Virus record (IMG/VR): IMGVR_UViG_3300009537_001827
Location: 1-64,000 of that record
Source of the DNA: a virus
Strand: one strand, 5' to 3'
DNA: 64,000 nt
The position numbers and the translations under genes were made by a program. Positions 22,075-31,207 of the stretch are shown here, piece after piece; the stretch's first letter is position 1, and each line of letters starts with the position of its first letter. The notes beneath the pieces are model-generated. The model was not told the DNA's origin and did no database searches. It saw only the letters and a list, made by a program, of their open reading frames with translations.

Positions 22075-23523
22075 CTACGAAGGAATGATAACTCCGCCAA
22101 AGTTGTTCGGCACCTGCGGCAGCGCGAAGGTCTGGATCTCGAAGTCCGTCTCGGCCGCCAGAGAAGGCACCACGTCTGATGTGATCTCCACCACGTAGCC
22201 GATGCGAACCGTGTGAGCCTGTACGCCATCCGAATTGTCCACCTGCCACGAGTACGTATCGAGAGGCAGGAATTCGATGACGCTCCCTACATTCTGGCAG
22301 AAGTTCTCGCCCGGCTGAATCGTGCAGACCAGTTCGGTCGGATTGCCATTCTTGTAGAGCGTAATCGTCACGAAGCCTCCGACCGAGACGCTCGCAGGGA
22401 GCTTCACCGCAAGGAACTTCATCTCGCTCGCTATCGGGATGACGCCCCTCGCCTTGGACTCCACAGCCTGAGTTGCGGGAGAATCGTTGAACGGTCCCGG
22501 CGAGTAGTAGCGGGTGTCTCCATCCGGGATGTCGTGGTCCACGATGTTCTGGAAGAAGACGCGGCCCTCGAATTCGATCTCTCCTTCAAGCAGCACTCGT
22601 TTCGAGGCTGGATCGGCAGGTTCGCCGCCAACGAAGAAAGCAGATTCCTCGGTGTGCGTATCCGTATTCTGAATGTGAAGGAGAGAGGCGACGAAGCCGG
22701 GCAGGAGAGGCGTGTCGTTTTCGACCGTCGCCTCGGTCACTCCAAGGTCACCGACGATCCCGGAGCGCATCTCGATATCAGCCAGTTTGACATAGAGGGC
22801 ATCGCGGATCGTCACTCCGCCGGTTGCATCGCCCTCGAATTCGCACTCCGAAATCGAGTTGGCCGTGACGATGAACGGGCCAAGCAGGTTTCCGTCAGCG
22901 TCATAGACCTCGATTTCCCGACCCACAAGTTCCCCGGCAGACCACTGTGGCAGATCCTCGGAGGCACCCCGGATGAACTTCCCATCCTGTCCGAGCCCTG
23001 AGAGAGGACCCGGCAATTCCGATCCGAGTTGAATGTCATAGACTCCCCGATACTGATTCGCCCCGGGGAGACGAAGCGTCGTACCGGGGACCGTGACACC
23101 CACGACCTCCTGCCCATCGAGCCCAAGAGGATTCGTCGATGGCTTGGAGTTGAACGTGATCCTCTGCGAGTAGACCCTCAGCCAGAGGACGTGCATCCCC
23201 GTCGCCGGAGCGGGATCGAAGACCGTGACCCCTCCCTTATTGATGTAGAAATTCTTGACGAGGATCTCGCCTGCCGACACCTGAAGCGAACCGGTTCCCG
23301 CCCCGGGAAGGTCCGGGACATGAGCGACTTCCCATCCGCGAATCCGGGCCAGACCAACCACCTGCTCCATCAACCGGCGCAGGAAATTGACCGTGGTCTG
23401 TGTGTTCTGATTCGCGGCGTAGTCGGTCATGATGTTCGGTTCTGCCAGCATTTCGAGCTTGAGCACCAGATCCGACTCTAGGAATTGCTCTCCTGTCGTC
23501 CGGACGGGATCTACTCTGGCCAT
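22075..23523 (-). CDS. Tail fibre-like protein
   Basis: 482 residues with ATG 23523 after GGAGATTTAGG. The N-terminal segment is helical (LMEQVVGLARIRGWEVAHVP), then long beta-rich repeats with PGAGTGSLQVSAGEILVKNF and LRVYSQRITFNSKP. This is the typical layout of proteins that dock on the baseplate and extend outward. It directly follows the tail protein I-like gene, where many myoviruses encode the first fibre gene. Confidence 0.6.
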   Translation of the reverse strand: MARVDPVRTTGEQFLESDLVLKLEMLAEPNIMTDYAANQNTQTTVNFLRRLMEQVVGLARIRGWEVAHVPDLPGAGTGSLQVSAGEILVKNFYINKGGVTVFDPAPATGMHVLWLRVYSQRITFNSKPSTNPLGLDGQEVVGVTVPGTTLRLPGANQYRGVYDIQLGSELPGPLSGLGQDGKFIRGASEDLPQWSAGELVGREIEVYDADGNLLGPFIVTANSISECEFEGDATGGVTIRDALYVKLADIEMRSGIVGDLGVTEATVENDTPLLPGFVASLLHIQNTDTHTEESAFFVGGEPADPASKRVLLEGEIEFEGRVFFQNIVDHDIPDGDTRYYSPGPFNDSPATQAVESKARGVIPIASEMKFLAVKLPASVSVGGFVTITLYKNGNPTELVCTIQPGENFCQNVGSVIEFLPLDTYSWQVDNSDGVQAHTVRIGYVVEITSDVVPSLAAETDFEIQTFALPQVPNNFGGVIIPS

Positions 23524-23524
23524 C

Positions 23525-24196
23525 CTAAATCTCCGTGAACAAGAAGTGTATGTCCAGCAAGGACTCGATCCCCAGTACGGGGACGAAATATCTCGGAGTC
23601 TGCCGGACGAACTCTTTGAAATCGTCGGTCAGGGAAGCACTCGTACCAGTGATCGAGATGACGACCGTGACTTCGAGCGTCTCAGGACTCCAGAGGTAAG
23701 CGATGGAGTCATCAGGGGTCTGGTACGTGACGAGGATGTCCTCGTTCGGGAACATGAATCCCGGAGTGCCCCAATAGAAAATCCTCGCCGTGAACCGGTC
23801 GATGGAGATGACCGCCGTCACGTCATCGGGACTAATCGCCGTGAGGTACTGCTCCCACCCCCGGATCGTGTTCCGAAACTTGTTGATCTCTCCCGCTTCC
23901 CGAGCGAGGTCCCTGATCTGCTCGTCAGCCGCGAAGTCCGGGACGGGAAGATCGAATTCCAGACACATCGCGATGAGTGCCTCTCGCGGGGCAGATTCGA
24001 CATCCGCGAGGTCCCACATCGAGAAATTCGCCTTCGCCGTGATGAAAGCGAACCAGTCAAGAATGCTGTAGAATTCCTCCGACAGTCTCGTGACCGTCTT
24101 GCCGGGAATCGCCCGAGACGGGAGATAGACCTCGTTAAGCTGCTCTTGCAGGTCTTCGAGATCCGTGATCGCGAGGACTTCAGGGGAGACTGTCAT
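23525..24196 (-). CDS. Tail protein I-like baseplate protein
   Basis: 223 residues. The order baseplate J, then this gene, then a fibre gene matches the J-I-H order of P2-like phages. The chain begins with helices (EEFYSILDWFAFITAKANFS) and a region with FRNTIRGWEQYLTAISPDDV, which fits tail protein I / gp53-like proteins. It would link the baseplate wedge to the fibres. The assignment rests on context and general shape. Confidence 0.55.
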   Translation of the reverse strand: MTVSPEVLAITDLEDLQEQLNEVYLPSRAIPGKTVTRLSEEFYSILDWFAFITAKANFSMWDLADVESAPREALIAMCLEFDLPVPDFAADEQIRDLAREAGEINKFRNTIRGWEQYLTAISPDDVTAVISIDRFTARIFYWGTPGFMFPNEDILVTYQTPDDSIAYLWSPETLEVTVVISITGTSASLTDDFKEFVRQTPRYFVPVLGIESLLDIHFLFTEI

Positions 24197-24312
24197 TGCC
24201 TCTCAAAAACACGGCAGCAGCGATGGCAGATGAACCACCACCAACCACATACTGTCGATGTCGTTATGCAGTCTTTTTCCTGACCGCAGTAAGGGCATCT
24301 GAACACGGTCAC
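24193..24312 (-). CDS. 39-residue zinc-ribbon peptide
   Basis: GTG start at 24312, stop overlapping the next start (ATGA). It reads TVFRCPYCGQEKDCITTSTV and then CGWWWFICHRCCRVFERQ, so two C-x2-C type pairs and a Trp triplet form a minimal zinc ribbon. Tiny zinc proteins are common among phage structural and regulatory genes. Its place between baseplate J and tail protein I is unusual. Confidence 0.55.
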   Translation of the reverse strand: MTVFRCPYCGQEKDCITTSTVCGWWWFICHRCCRVFERQ

Positions 24313-24322
24313 TTTGATACTC

Positions 24323-25804
24323 TCATCCGCGTCTGCCCGTCATCCGGGAACTCGTGAACCCGACTTCGCTCTCGATCACAACCTCGACCACCCTCGTCGT
24401 CTCGGTGTGTTCCTTGGTCGGAAGCTGGTCCGAGGCCAATACGATGTTCTCCTCGGGAAGGAAAATCTCGTAATCGTAAATCTCGGGGATCTCCTTGAGC
24501 AGAAGTCCGAGATCGGAGATGAGCACCACCTCTCCGAAGTCGTTCAGGTAATTCCCCTCGTCATCGGTTGCCAGAGGATCGAGCCACTCATCGATGGCGG
24601 TGTTGACCTTGTTCGTCACCGCCTGACGGTCACTGCCCCGGACCGCGAAGACCCGGACCTGTACGTTCGTCTCTTTGAACTTCGGGGGCAAGAGTTCGAT
24701 GGTGAAGCCCATTATCAGGCGGGTGAGGACATCGTTCTCGATGCTTGTCGCAAAGGCAGGAGTCAGCGAGAACCCCTGCTCCATGAGCACGTAGCACTGA
24801 ATCTTCTGTCCCGGCTGGAGGAACGGTTTCGCCCGGGCGATGGAGATGAGGGATTCGAGGTACGACCTCACCGCGTCGAGCGTGTTCAACTGGCCGCCTT
24901 CCCGAATCGCGATGGGAGCGTAAATCTTGATGTGGTCCGGAGACTCCTCCTCGGCCCCTCCCGTCGCCGGATTTGGGTTCGCCACGCCCTGCACGTAAGA
25001 CGGAGCGTCGAGCAGCACGTCAATCGTGTCCTGCGCGACGTTGCCGATAGCCCCTCCACCGACCCGGTAGAAGACATTGATCGCCGCCCCGCTCGGAGGA
25101 AGCTCGCCACGAGCGCCATCGCCGAACAGGATGAAGCCCGTGCCGTCGAAATCGAGATCGAGAACGAAGACCTCATCGGACGGTCCCTTGTCCCCGAAGC
25201 CATCGACCCGGGTCCACGCGACGGCATCGACCGTCAGGATGAAGCTCTCGGGAATCTGCTCTTCGAGCATGATCGGCCGCCGCGAGAGCATGATCTTCTG
25301 AAACGGGCGTCCCGTGCTCACAAAGCTCTCATTCACGCTTGCACCGTGCGCGAACTGGACGTTGAGGACGTTCGTAGCGTTCGCCAGAATGGTGATCTGC
25401 TGGGTGTTCTCGAAAGGTACGGACTCCTCGGCTCCGCCCGCTGCCGTGCCGATCCTCATCTCGTAGGGATTGATCGTCCGGATGATAGGCGAGGACACGA
25501 CCGAGATCGTCACATCCACCAGAGAGGGCTGCCGCGTCTTTGGCACGTAGCCAAGACGCTTCGCGTGTGAATAGATCGAGCGACGGTCGAGCGCCGTGTC
25601 GAGGGAGAACTCCTGAGCGAGGAGATTGGCGAAGAAGCTCTCTCGATCCACTGAAGCGAGGTAAAGCTCCATCAGATAGACCGCCGGATCGTTGGGATTC
25701 GTGTAATCCCAATCCGGGATAAGCTTCTTGGCAAGCTCACGGGCGTCGTCGAGGAGATCGTCGAACGTGAGCCCTTGGACCTTAACATCGAAAACAGGCA
25801 ACAT
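24323..25804 (-). CDS. Baseplate J-like wedge protein
   Basis: 493 residues from the ATG at 25804. The start LTFDDLLDDARELAKKLIPD followed by WDYTNPNDPAVYLMELYLAS is the classic baseplate J/gp47 opening. The middle has DGTGFILFGDGARGELPPSG and VFYRVGGGAIGNVA, and the C-terminal third the KINTAIDEWL-like helix of the family (NKVNTAIDEWLDPLA). These proteins form the wedge ring that opens on sheath contraction. It is the best-marked baseplate gene of the window. Confidence 0.85.
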   Translation of the reverse strand: MLPVFDVKVQGLTFDDLLDDARELAKKLIPDWDYTNPNDPAVYLMELYLASVDRESFFANLLAQEFSLDTALDRRSIYSHAKRLGYVPKTRQPSLVDVTISVVSSPIIRTINPYEMRIGTAAGGAEESVPFENTQQITILANATNVLNVQFAHGASVNESFVSTGRPFQKIMLSRRPIMLEEQIPESFILTVDAVAWTRVDGFGDKGPSDEVFVLDLDFDGTGFILFGDGARGELPPSGAAINVFYRVGGGAIGNVAQDTIDVLLDAPSYVQGVANPNPATGGAEEESPDHIKIYAPIAIREGGQLNTLDAVRSYLESLISIARAKPFLQPGQKIQCYVLMEQGFSLTPAFATSIENDVLTRLIMGFTIELLPPKFKETNVQVRVFAVRGSDRQAVTNKVNTAIDEWLDPLATDDEGNYLNDFGEVVLISDLGLLLKEIPEIYDYEIFLPEENIVLASDQLPTKEHTETTRVVEVVIESEVGFTSSRMTGRRG

Positions 25805-25808
25805 GGAA

Positions 25809-26351
25809 TTATTTCTCCACAATCTCCCAGAGGTAGATCATCGCCCCGCCTCTCCTGCGCTCCATTGCCCGGATGCACTTCTTGAAAAGCTCCATGCAGG
25901 AGAGCGCATCCGGCAACGCCCGATGATAGGTCGGGCTCTCCACGAGCTTTGAGAGCCTGTAGCTGTCGGAAGAGAGGAAGTTCTTCGCCAAGCGCAGAGT
26001 ATTGATGACCGGCAGATTCCTCATCCCCTCGGTCACGTATCTCAGATCAAACGAGGAATGATGGGCCACGAGCACAGAGCCCCGGGAGAAGTCTTCGAGC
26101 ACGGGAAGGACCGATTCCAACGTCGGAGCGTGAAAGACCATCTCGTTCGTGATCCCGTGGACATTCGTCGCATCCGGAGGGATCTTCTTCGTCGGGGGTT
26201 TGACGAGTTGGGAGAACGTCACTCGACTGTCATTCATCAAGTTGAAGCGCACCGCTCCAGCCTCAACAGCCTCGGAAGTCGCATAGACCCCCGTCGTCTC
26301 GAAGTCGATGGCACAAAATTCGACATCGTACACGCTCGGTTCTGGATTCAT
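25809..26351 (-). CDS. DnaQ-type 3'-5' exonuclease
   Basis: 180 residues from the ATG at 26351. The DEDDh signature is complete: DFETTG (16-21), VHGITNEMV, VLVAHHSSFDLRYV, and HRALPDALSCMEL with the catalytic His and Asp. The family proofreads or trims DNA or RNA 3' ends. It is odd to find it inside the baseplate block, between a transglycosylase and baseplate J. The glycosylase-polymerase fusion already carries an exonuclease, so this one probably serves another purpose such as degrading host or competitor nucleic acid. Confidence 0.85.
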   Translation of the reverse strand: MNPEPSVYDVEFCAIDFETTGVYATSEAVEAGAVRFNLMNDSRVTFSQLVKPPTKKIPPDATNVHGITNEMVFHAPTLESVLPVLEDFSRGSVLVAHHSSFDLRYVTEGMRNLPVINTLRLAKNFLSSDSYRLSKLVESPTYHRALPDALSCMELFKKCIRAMERRRGGAMIYLWEIVEK

Positions 26352-26367
26352 TGGCTCATCCAACTCT

Positions 26368-26985
26368 TCACTCCGAGACCCCACAACTGCCGCAAATGGA
26401 CTCCGCATATCCGTTCTCTGGGTCCTCGCCTATCGCGAGAAGCTGGCTCACTCGATGAGGCCCACGATTATAACTCAGTAACGCCAGACGAAGATCGCCG
26501 TTGTACTCCGTGAGCAATTGTTTCAGATACCTGAACCCGAGATGAAGGTTCAGTTCCGGATCGAAGAGTTCGTCAACGGGAACTCTCCGCTCCATGAGTT
26601 CGGCTGCGGTAGAGGGCATGACCTGCGCGTACCCTATCGCACCCACACGACTGACCGCTCTCGAATTGAAAGCGGACTCGACCTCCACGAGCCGGAAGGC
26701 AATGTCGGTATCAATGCCCTCCGCGAGAGCGATGTCATAGATCATCGCCGCCTGCCCCGCGTCGATTCTGTAGTCAGTCGAGTACTGAACGATGGCGGAG
26801 AGCCTCGTGTAATCGTGGGAGAGGATCACGTTCTCATACAGCAAACGATCCCTCTCCTGCCCGAGCGCGGACAGGCTGTCCTCGATCCGTTGTCGTTCCG
26901 CCGCTGCCGACTTCCCGGCAGAGATAGCCCACACGAAGAGCAGGCTGAGGACACACAAGGGCCATACGGACTTGAGTTGTCTCAT
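26368..26985 (-). CDS. Lytic transglycosylase with membrane signal
   Basis: 205 residues. An N-terminal signal or anchor helix (SVWPLCVLSLLFVWAISAG) and a short coiled coil (about 30-55) precede an SLT domain. It shows the catalytic VEVESAFNSRAVS (Glu103), GAIGYAQVMPSTA (115-127) and LGFRYLKQLLTEY. The enzyme cuts MurNAc-GlcNAc bonds of murein. In the tail block it may be a virion enzyme for entry, though an exported lysis enzyme fits the signal segment better. Confidence 0.82.
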   Translation of the reverse strand: MRQLKSVWPLCVLSLLFVWAISAGKSAAAERQRIEDSLSALGQERDRLLYENVILSHDYTRLSAIVQYSTDYRIDAGQAAMIYDIALAEGIDTDIAFRLVEVESAFNSRAVSRVGAIGYAQVMPSTAAELMERRVPVDELFDPELNLHLGFRYLKQLLTEYNGDLRLALLSYNRGPHRVSQLLAIGEDPENGYAESICGSCGVSE

Positions 26986-27026
26986 TGCAACACCTCACGT
27001 CTGGCGGGACCTTGAAGACAGCCGAT

Positions 27027-27425
27027 CTAAAGCTCCCCTGTCGGCTCGGTTATGTAAACGGGGATCCATCCCCCATCGGGAAAAGATAGCTCGGCTCCTC
27101 CGGGAAAGAAAGCTCGGAACTCCCCCCGGAATTGACCGGCCTCATCCACGTCCTCGGATTCCCACTCGTATCTGACAGTAAATCCATCGGGCTCGACGAC
27201 AGCAGGCTTTCCGTCGATCTTCACGAACGTATCTGCGATCTCATCCGCCCTCTCCTGATTCACCGGTTGCGTCTTCGGTCCGAACGCGAACCACATGTAG
27301 AAGAGAACCTGAGTCGCCTGCGAGACATCGACAGGCTGGGAGTCCACGTCCAGCATCTCCCTCCGGAGTACCGGAAGTGTGTTCCCCTTCCTGAGTCGGT
27401 GTGCCGGATTCAGAAGCGTACCCAT
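27027..27425 (-). CDS. BppU N-terminal-like baseplate protein
   Basis: 132 residues. The sequence has the pattern of the BppU N-terminal domain family: RKGNTLPVLRREMLDV, DVSQATQVLFYMWF, then FTVRYEWESEDVDEAGQFRG and WIPVYITEP. In lactococcal phages this domain docks receptor-binding proteins to the baseplate. Here it is a free-standing domain downstream of the repeat-rich fibre genes, probably an adaptor or decoration of the tail. Confidence 0.65.
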   Translation of the reverse strand: MGTLLNPAHRLRKGNTLPVLRREMLDVDSQPVDVSQATQVLFYMWFAFGPKTQPVNQERADEIADTFVKIDGKPAVVEPDGFTVRYEWESEDVDEAGQFRGEFRAFFPGGAELSFPDGGWIPVYITEPTGEL

Positions 27426-27427
27426 CG

Positions 27428-27733
27428 TCAGACCTCGATGTATGCCGCGTGACCCCGGATGAGCCCCACCGCGTTTCCCGCGATGGCGAGATAAGCTCCT
27501 TCAGCAGTCTCGAACGCCGGAGCATTGACCTTCCCGGGGAAAGACACCGGGACGTTCGCCCCGAGGTCGAGCCTGCCGATAAGTGAAGTCCCCGACCTGA
27601 ACTCTACCACCATCGCGACCGATGGCGTAACCACGTAGGACACGACCCGGATCTTCTTCCCGGTGATACCGCTCACGAGCGTCACCGGACCCGGGGTTGT
27701 CGCGTTGATCGAGACGAATTGCGGATCAGCCAT
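27428..27733 (-). CDS. Small tail protein, paralogue of the repeat-protein tail
   Basis: 101 residues, all beta in appearance. The segment GKKIRVVSYVVTPS and the later PAFETAEGAYLAIAG match the C-terminal domain of the 1005-residue protein upstream (GKKIRVLSYVATRA, PAFETAAGAELHA). The two therefore share a domain, probably by duplication. It may be a trimeric fibre head or cap. No family name known to me. Confidence 0.6.
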   Translation of the reverse strand: MADPQFVSINATTPGPVTLVSGITGKKIRVVSYVVTPSVAMVVEFRSGTSLIGRLDLGANVPVSFPGKVNAPAFETAEGAYLAIAGNAVGLIRGHAAYIEV

Positions 27734-27735
27734 CT

Positions 27736-30700
27736 CTACACCCTCACGATTGCCATGTGAATGAAGACGTTCTGAAACGGGACCCCGCCAGCCAGACTCG
27801 CATGGAGTTCGGCTCCCGCTGCCGTCTCGAACGCCGGGAGGTCATTCGATCCAAAGAACGAAATCCCGTTTCCGAGCGGTCCGATTTCATAAATGATCGG
27901 GCCTATTGAAGCCTCCCTGAATCGGATCCTTGCACTCGGAGTCCCCGAGGCCCGTGTCGCCACATACGACAGAACCCGAATCTTCTTGCCGGGCACATCT
28001 CCGAACAGAAGCGTTCCTCCGAAGACGGAGAGTGACGCTTCGACGAATTCGAGGCTCTCGTCAATCAATTCCTCGATGCTCTCCCACGGGGTCACAAGCA
28101 AAGACGACACCGGCTGGGGAGGTCCGATAATCGCTCTCTCGGGATCGTGCAGCGCACCCGTCACCGGATCGACGGGAGAGGCTTCCGGGAACGGCAACGC
28201 CGCCCGGGTCGGACGCAGGATCTTCCCACGCTGCAACGTCACGGTCGGGCCGACAATCGTCCCGAGCCCCGGCAACACTTCGTAAGGAACCGTGATCGTG
28301 TTCCTGACACCTAGCAGGATCTCGTAGAGCGTCTCGACGGAGACGGTCTGCCCGGAGCCGCCCTGCAAGATTTCGTGGAGCGTCTCGACGGACTCGAAAA
28401 CCGGGCCTCTCGACTCCCAGAACGGAATGACGAGATTCGCGACTCCGCTTCCCGCCTCCCACAGATGAGTCATCCCGGATTGTATCCCTAGCAACACTTC
28501 AACGAGAATGACCTCTGAGGCGCCTATCTTGCCCTTAGCCTCCCACGGGGGCGTCTTCGACCGGGAAATGCCTTGGAGCCGCTCATACAGGGGGTTGCTG
28601 GCCCTTCTGAGCGCCTGACTCGACTCCCACGGGCAGTCAAGGACGCTCAATGACCCAAACAGACTCTCCCAAGGGGTCTGGTCTGTCTGACGAAGCGACT
28701 GCCTCGATTCCCACTCCGTACTCCGCGCAGAGGAAGTCTCCCCTTCGGCCTCCCAGAAAACAGATCCGTCGTTGGATGCGAATCCGGCTGTCGCCCAATC
28801 GACAACCTCTTCCTGCTCAACGTGCAGAAGAGACTCCCACGGGGCCGTCACCGATGAGGGAGACACCCTCCCTCTCGCTTCCCAGAACGGAGAGGCAGGG
28901 ACACGAAGACCTCGCTCAACCTCCCAAGGCGTCTGCTCAACCTTCACCGAACTCCCAAGAATTTCGAGAGGAACCGTGAAGTCGGGTTCGAGCCCGGTCA
29001 GCGACTCCCAACTCACCTCGCCAATCGGCGTCCCGACCGGAGCGAAACTGAACGATGCTCCGCCGTAGAAACCGCCCGGAGGAGAAAGACTCGCGACCTC
29101 GACATCCGATGCGTCGAGAACTTTGACAGTCGTCTCCGGGAAGGCCCACTCTCTCCACGTCGAGAGAGGAATCGTCGCCGTACCCCCGGACTCAACAACC
29201 GCAGGCCTGCTGCCCACCTGCAACTTGTAGCCCGAGGGCAATCCCGTTATCATGATCGCGCCGCCAGAAGCGTTGCCCATCGCGATGTGATCGTCCCACC
29301 GGACTTCCCTGTACTTCGTGAACCCGTATCGACCGGTGTCCGACAGAGGAGAGCCATCGGTGATCTGTACCCTCTGAACGAAGTCCTCGGTCAGGTCATC
29401 GCTCGATGCCAGCGCAATGGTGAAGAGCCCGGTCAGGGCCAAACTCGGGCCACTGGCCTCGACGGACATCCGGACGCCGTACCATGTCGCGGCGAGAAAT
29501 TGCTGGACGCCATCGAGGTCCTGAAGCGAGACGCCGCCGCTGACATACTTGGTAATCTCCGCGTCGTTGACGTTGCTGAAGCCGCAGTAGTAGGACGTGT
29601 CCGCACCCCCGAGCTTCCGCGTACAGATGCCACCGAAGTTCCCATTCACCGCGATCCGGATAGCCGACTGGAGCACATACCCCGTAGCGGGCAACGCCGG
29701 AGTCGAACGCCACACATCCCCATTTGACCACACTGCTTGCGTATCGAGAAGCTGTAGGGAGTCGATCTCGAAACTCGTGTCGTCTTCGGTCCAGCCGCCC
29801 CCAACCGTCGCACTGTCCGGTCGGTTGAAGTCGTCGAGGTTGATCAAACCATCCGAGATCATCGTGATCCCGGACGGACCGCCCGCCGCACCGGAGACGA
29901 CCGTGAGCAGGAACTCGACGATGATCTCCGGACCAACCGTCAACAGGCCGCGAGAGTCCCAGAACACCGAGCCCGCAGACACGGCTCCCTGCAAGCTCTC
30001 CAACGGGACTTCACTCTCCAGATGGAGGATCTGGGCACTCTCCCACTCGATCTCCTGCTCCTTCGCAAGCAACTGCCCGAGCGACTCCCAGAAGATCGTC
30101 GGGGCTGAGAAGACGCGACCCTCTGTCTCCCAAGCGACACCGAGAGTCGGAGAGAGCCCGAGCAGAAACTCGCTCTCCGAGCCCTGCGTCTGTTGAACGC
30201 TCAGCAGCCACTCGACAGGCGTCCCCACAGAAACGGAGAGACGACCTTTCGCTTCCCAGAAAATCTCGGGGGAGGGACGAAGACCTTGAAGAACCTCGAC
30301 GGTGACAGGCGGAGTATTCGATACAATCTCGGTGCGGGAGGCTTCCCACGGAATCACCAGTTCCCCGGTGACCACGCCTTTCGTCTCCCAGAAGATCCCT
30401 TCTTCCTGATAGACGCCCTGTAGAAACTCCGCTGGAGGGACGTTACTCTGGCTGACCCCAAGCAACGACTCCCACGGGGAAGAAGTGTCGTTGAAGACAG
30501 GCCCCGCCGACTCCCATGACACCCCCGCAGCCTGATTGACGCCCCCGCCTGCATCCCAAGGGGGTACAGTCGTCTGAGAGACACCCTGCGAGAATTCGAC
30601 GGGAGGGTCGTTCGTCTGCGAGATGCCCTGAACGCTCTCCCAAGAAACCGCGAGCCCCGCCGAGACGGCGACCATACTCGTCGCCGCAATGATCTTTCGG

Positions 30701-30753
30701 AATTGCGGTCTGCCCTCAGGGCGAACGAGCCGGAGGTGCGGGTAGAACCTCAT
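27736..30753 (-). CDS. Giant repeat protein with Trp-Glu-Ser repeats
   Basis: 1005 residues. Residues 35-290 and 600-850 consist of degenerate repeats of about 18-20 residues centred on W-E-S/A/T, such as PWESLLGVSQSN and FWESLGQLLAKE, at least 35 copies in total. Between them (about 310-480) is a lectin-like domain (LINLDDFNRPDSATVGGGW ... GRYGFTKYREVRWDDH), and the last 90 residues form a domain shared with the downstream 101-residue protein. The regular spacing suggests a long beta fibre or solenoid exposed on the tail. It sits among fibre genes, so it is probably a long tail fibre; no enzyme motif is seen. Confidence 0.65.
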   Translation of the reverse strand: MRFYPHLRLVRPEGRPQFRKIIAATSMVAVSAGLAVSWESVQGISQTNDPPVEFSQGVSQTTVPPWDAGGGVNQAAGVSWESAGPVFNDTSSPWESLLGVSQSNVPPAEFLQGVYQEEGIFWETKGVVTGELVIPWEASRTEIVSNTPPVTVEVLQGLRPSPEIFWEAKGRLSVSVGTPVEWLLSVQQTQGSESEFLLGLSPTLGVAWETEGRVFSAPTIFWESLGQLLAKEQEIEWESAQILHLESEVPLESLQGAVSAGSVFWDSRGLLTVGPEIIVEFLLTVVSGAAGGPSGITMISDGLINLDDFNRPDSATVGGGWTEDDTSFEIDSLQLLDTQAVWSNGDVWRSTPALPATGYVLQSAIRIAVNGNFGGICTRKLGGADTSYYCGFSNVNDAEITKYVSGGVSLQDLDGVQQFLAATWYGVRMSVEASGPSLALTGLFTIALASSDDLTEDFVQRVQITDGSPLSDTGRYGFTKYREVRWDDHIAMGNASGGAIMITGLPSGYKLQVGSRPAVVESGGTATIPLSTWREWAFPETTVKVLDASDVEVASLSPPGGFYGGASFSFAPVGTPIGEVSWESLTGLEPDFTVPLEILGSSVKVEQTPWEVERGLRVPASPFWEARGRVSPSSVTAPWESLLHVEQEEVVDWATAGFASNDGSVFWEAEGETSSARSTEWESRQSLRQTDQTPWESLFGSLSVLDCPWESSQALRRASNPLYERLQGISRSKTPPWEAKGKIGASEVILVEVLLGIQSGMTHLWEAGSGVANLVIPFWESRGPVFESVETLHEILQGGSGQTVSVETLYEILLGVRNTITVPYEVLPGLGTIVGPTVTLQRGKILRPTRAALPFPEASPVDPVTGALHDPERAIIGPPQPVSSLLVTPWESIEELIDESLEFVEASLSVFGGTLLFGDVPGKKIRVLSYVATRASGTPSARIRFREASIGPIIYEIGPLGNGISFFGSNDLPAFETAAGAELHASLAGGVPFQNVFIHMAIVRV

Positions 30754-30759
30754 CGACGA

Positions 30760-31206
30760 CTAACCGATAGCTCCGAAGGTCATTCCCGCCGTCATGGTCA
30801 TCGATGCGAGAGGAGCAATGTCCGACCGGAGCACGATGATCCCCGAAGGCGGAACGATGACCCTCTCCTCGGGCATCGGAACGTAGATGAATCCGTTGAG
30901 AATGTTGAAGTTCTCGTTGTTGAATGGGCTGCCTGTCAAGGTCGGCTCAGCGGTCAGGTTCACCGCCGCCGAACCTGAAAAGGCCGAGTCACCGACTTCG
31001 TGCGGCTGCGGAGTCACCGCCGTTCCCGTACCTGTCGTGCTGGCTCTCTGGATCAAAGCACGGAGCTGCTCGCTCGTCACCTTCGTTTCCTGCGTGATCC
31101 AAGCCCTCAACAGCACGAGTGCCGATGTCCCGTTCGCAGATACCCGTATCAGCGTCTTCGCTGCGGTCACCGCAGTCGGTGCCATACGGACCGTGTAGAC
31201 TCTCAT
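30760..31206 (-). CDS. Virion protein, unknown
   Basis: 148 residues with ATG 31206 after AGGAGGAGTTCACTAAG, a strong site. Beta-rich with ASANGTSALVLLRAWITQ-like strands (VSANGTSALVLLRAWITQET) and PMPEERVIVPPSGIIVLRSD. Similar small jelly-roll-like proteins decorate phage tails or capsids. It lies between the repeat protein and another Gly-rich structural protein. No family recognised. Confidence 0.5.
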   Translation of the reverse strand: MRVYTVRMAPTAVTAAKTLIRVSANGTSALVLLRAWITQETKVTSEQLRALIQRASTTGTGTAVTPQPHEVGDSAFSGSAAVNLTAEPTLTGSPFNNENFNILNGFIYVPMPEERVIVPPSGIIVLRSDIAPLASMTMTAGMTFGAIG

Positions 31207-31207
31207 C

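Noticed and set aside
27736-30753. Diversity-generating retroelement target in the repeat protein
   Set aside because: No reverse transcriptase or template repeat is seen in the window, and the repeats are regular, not A-biased variable positions.
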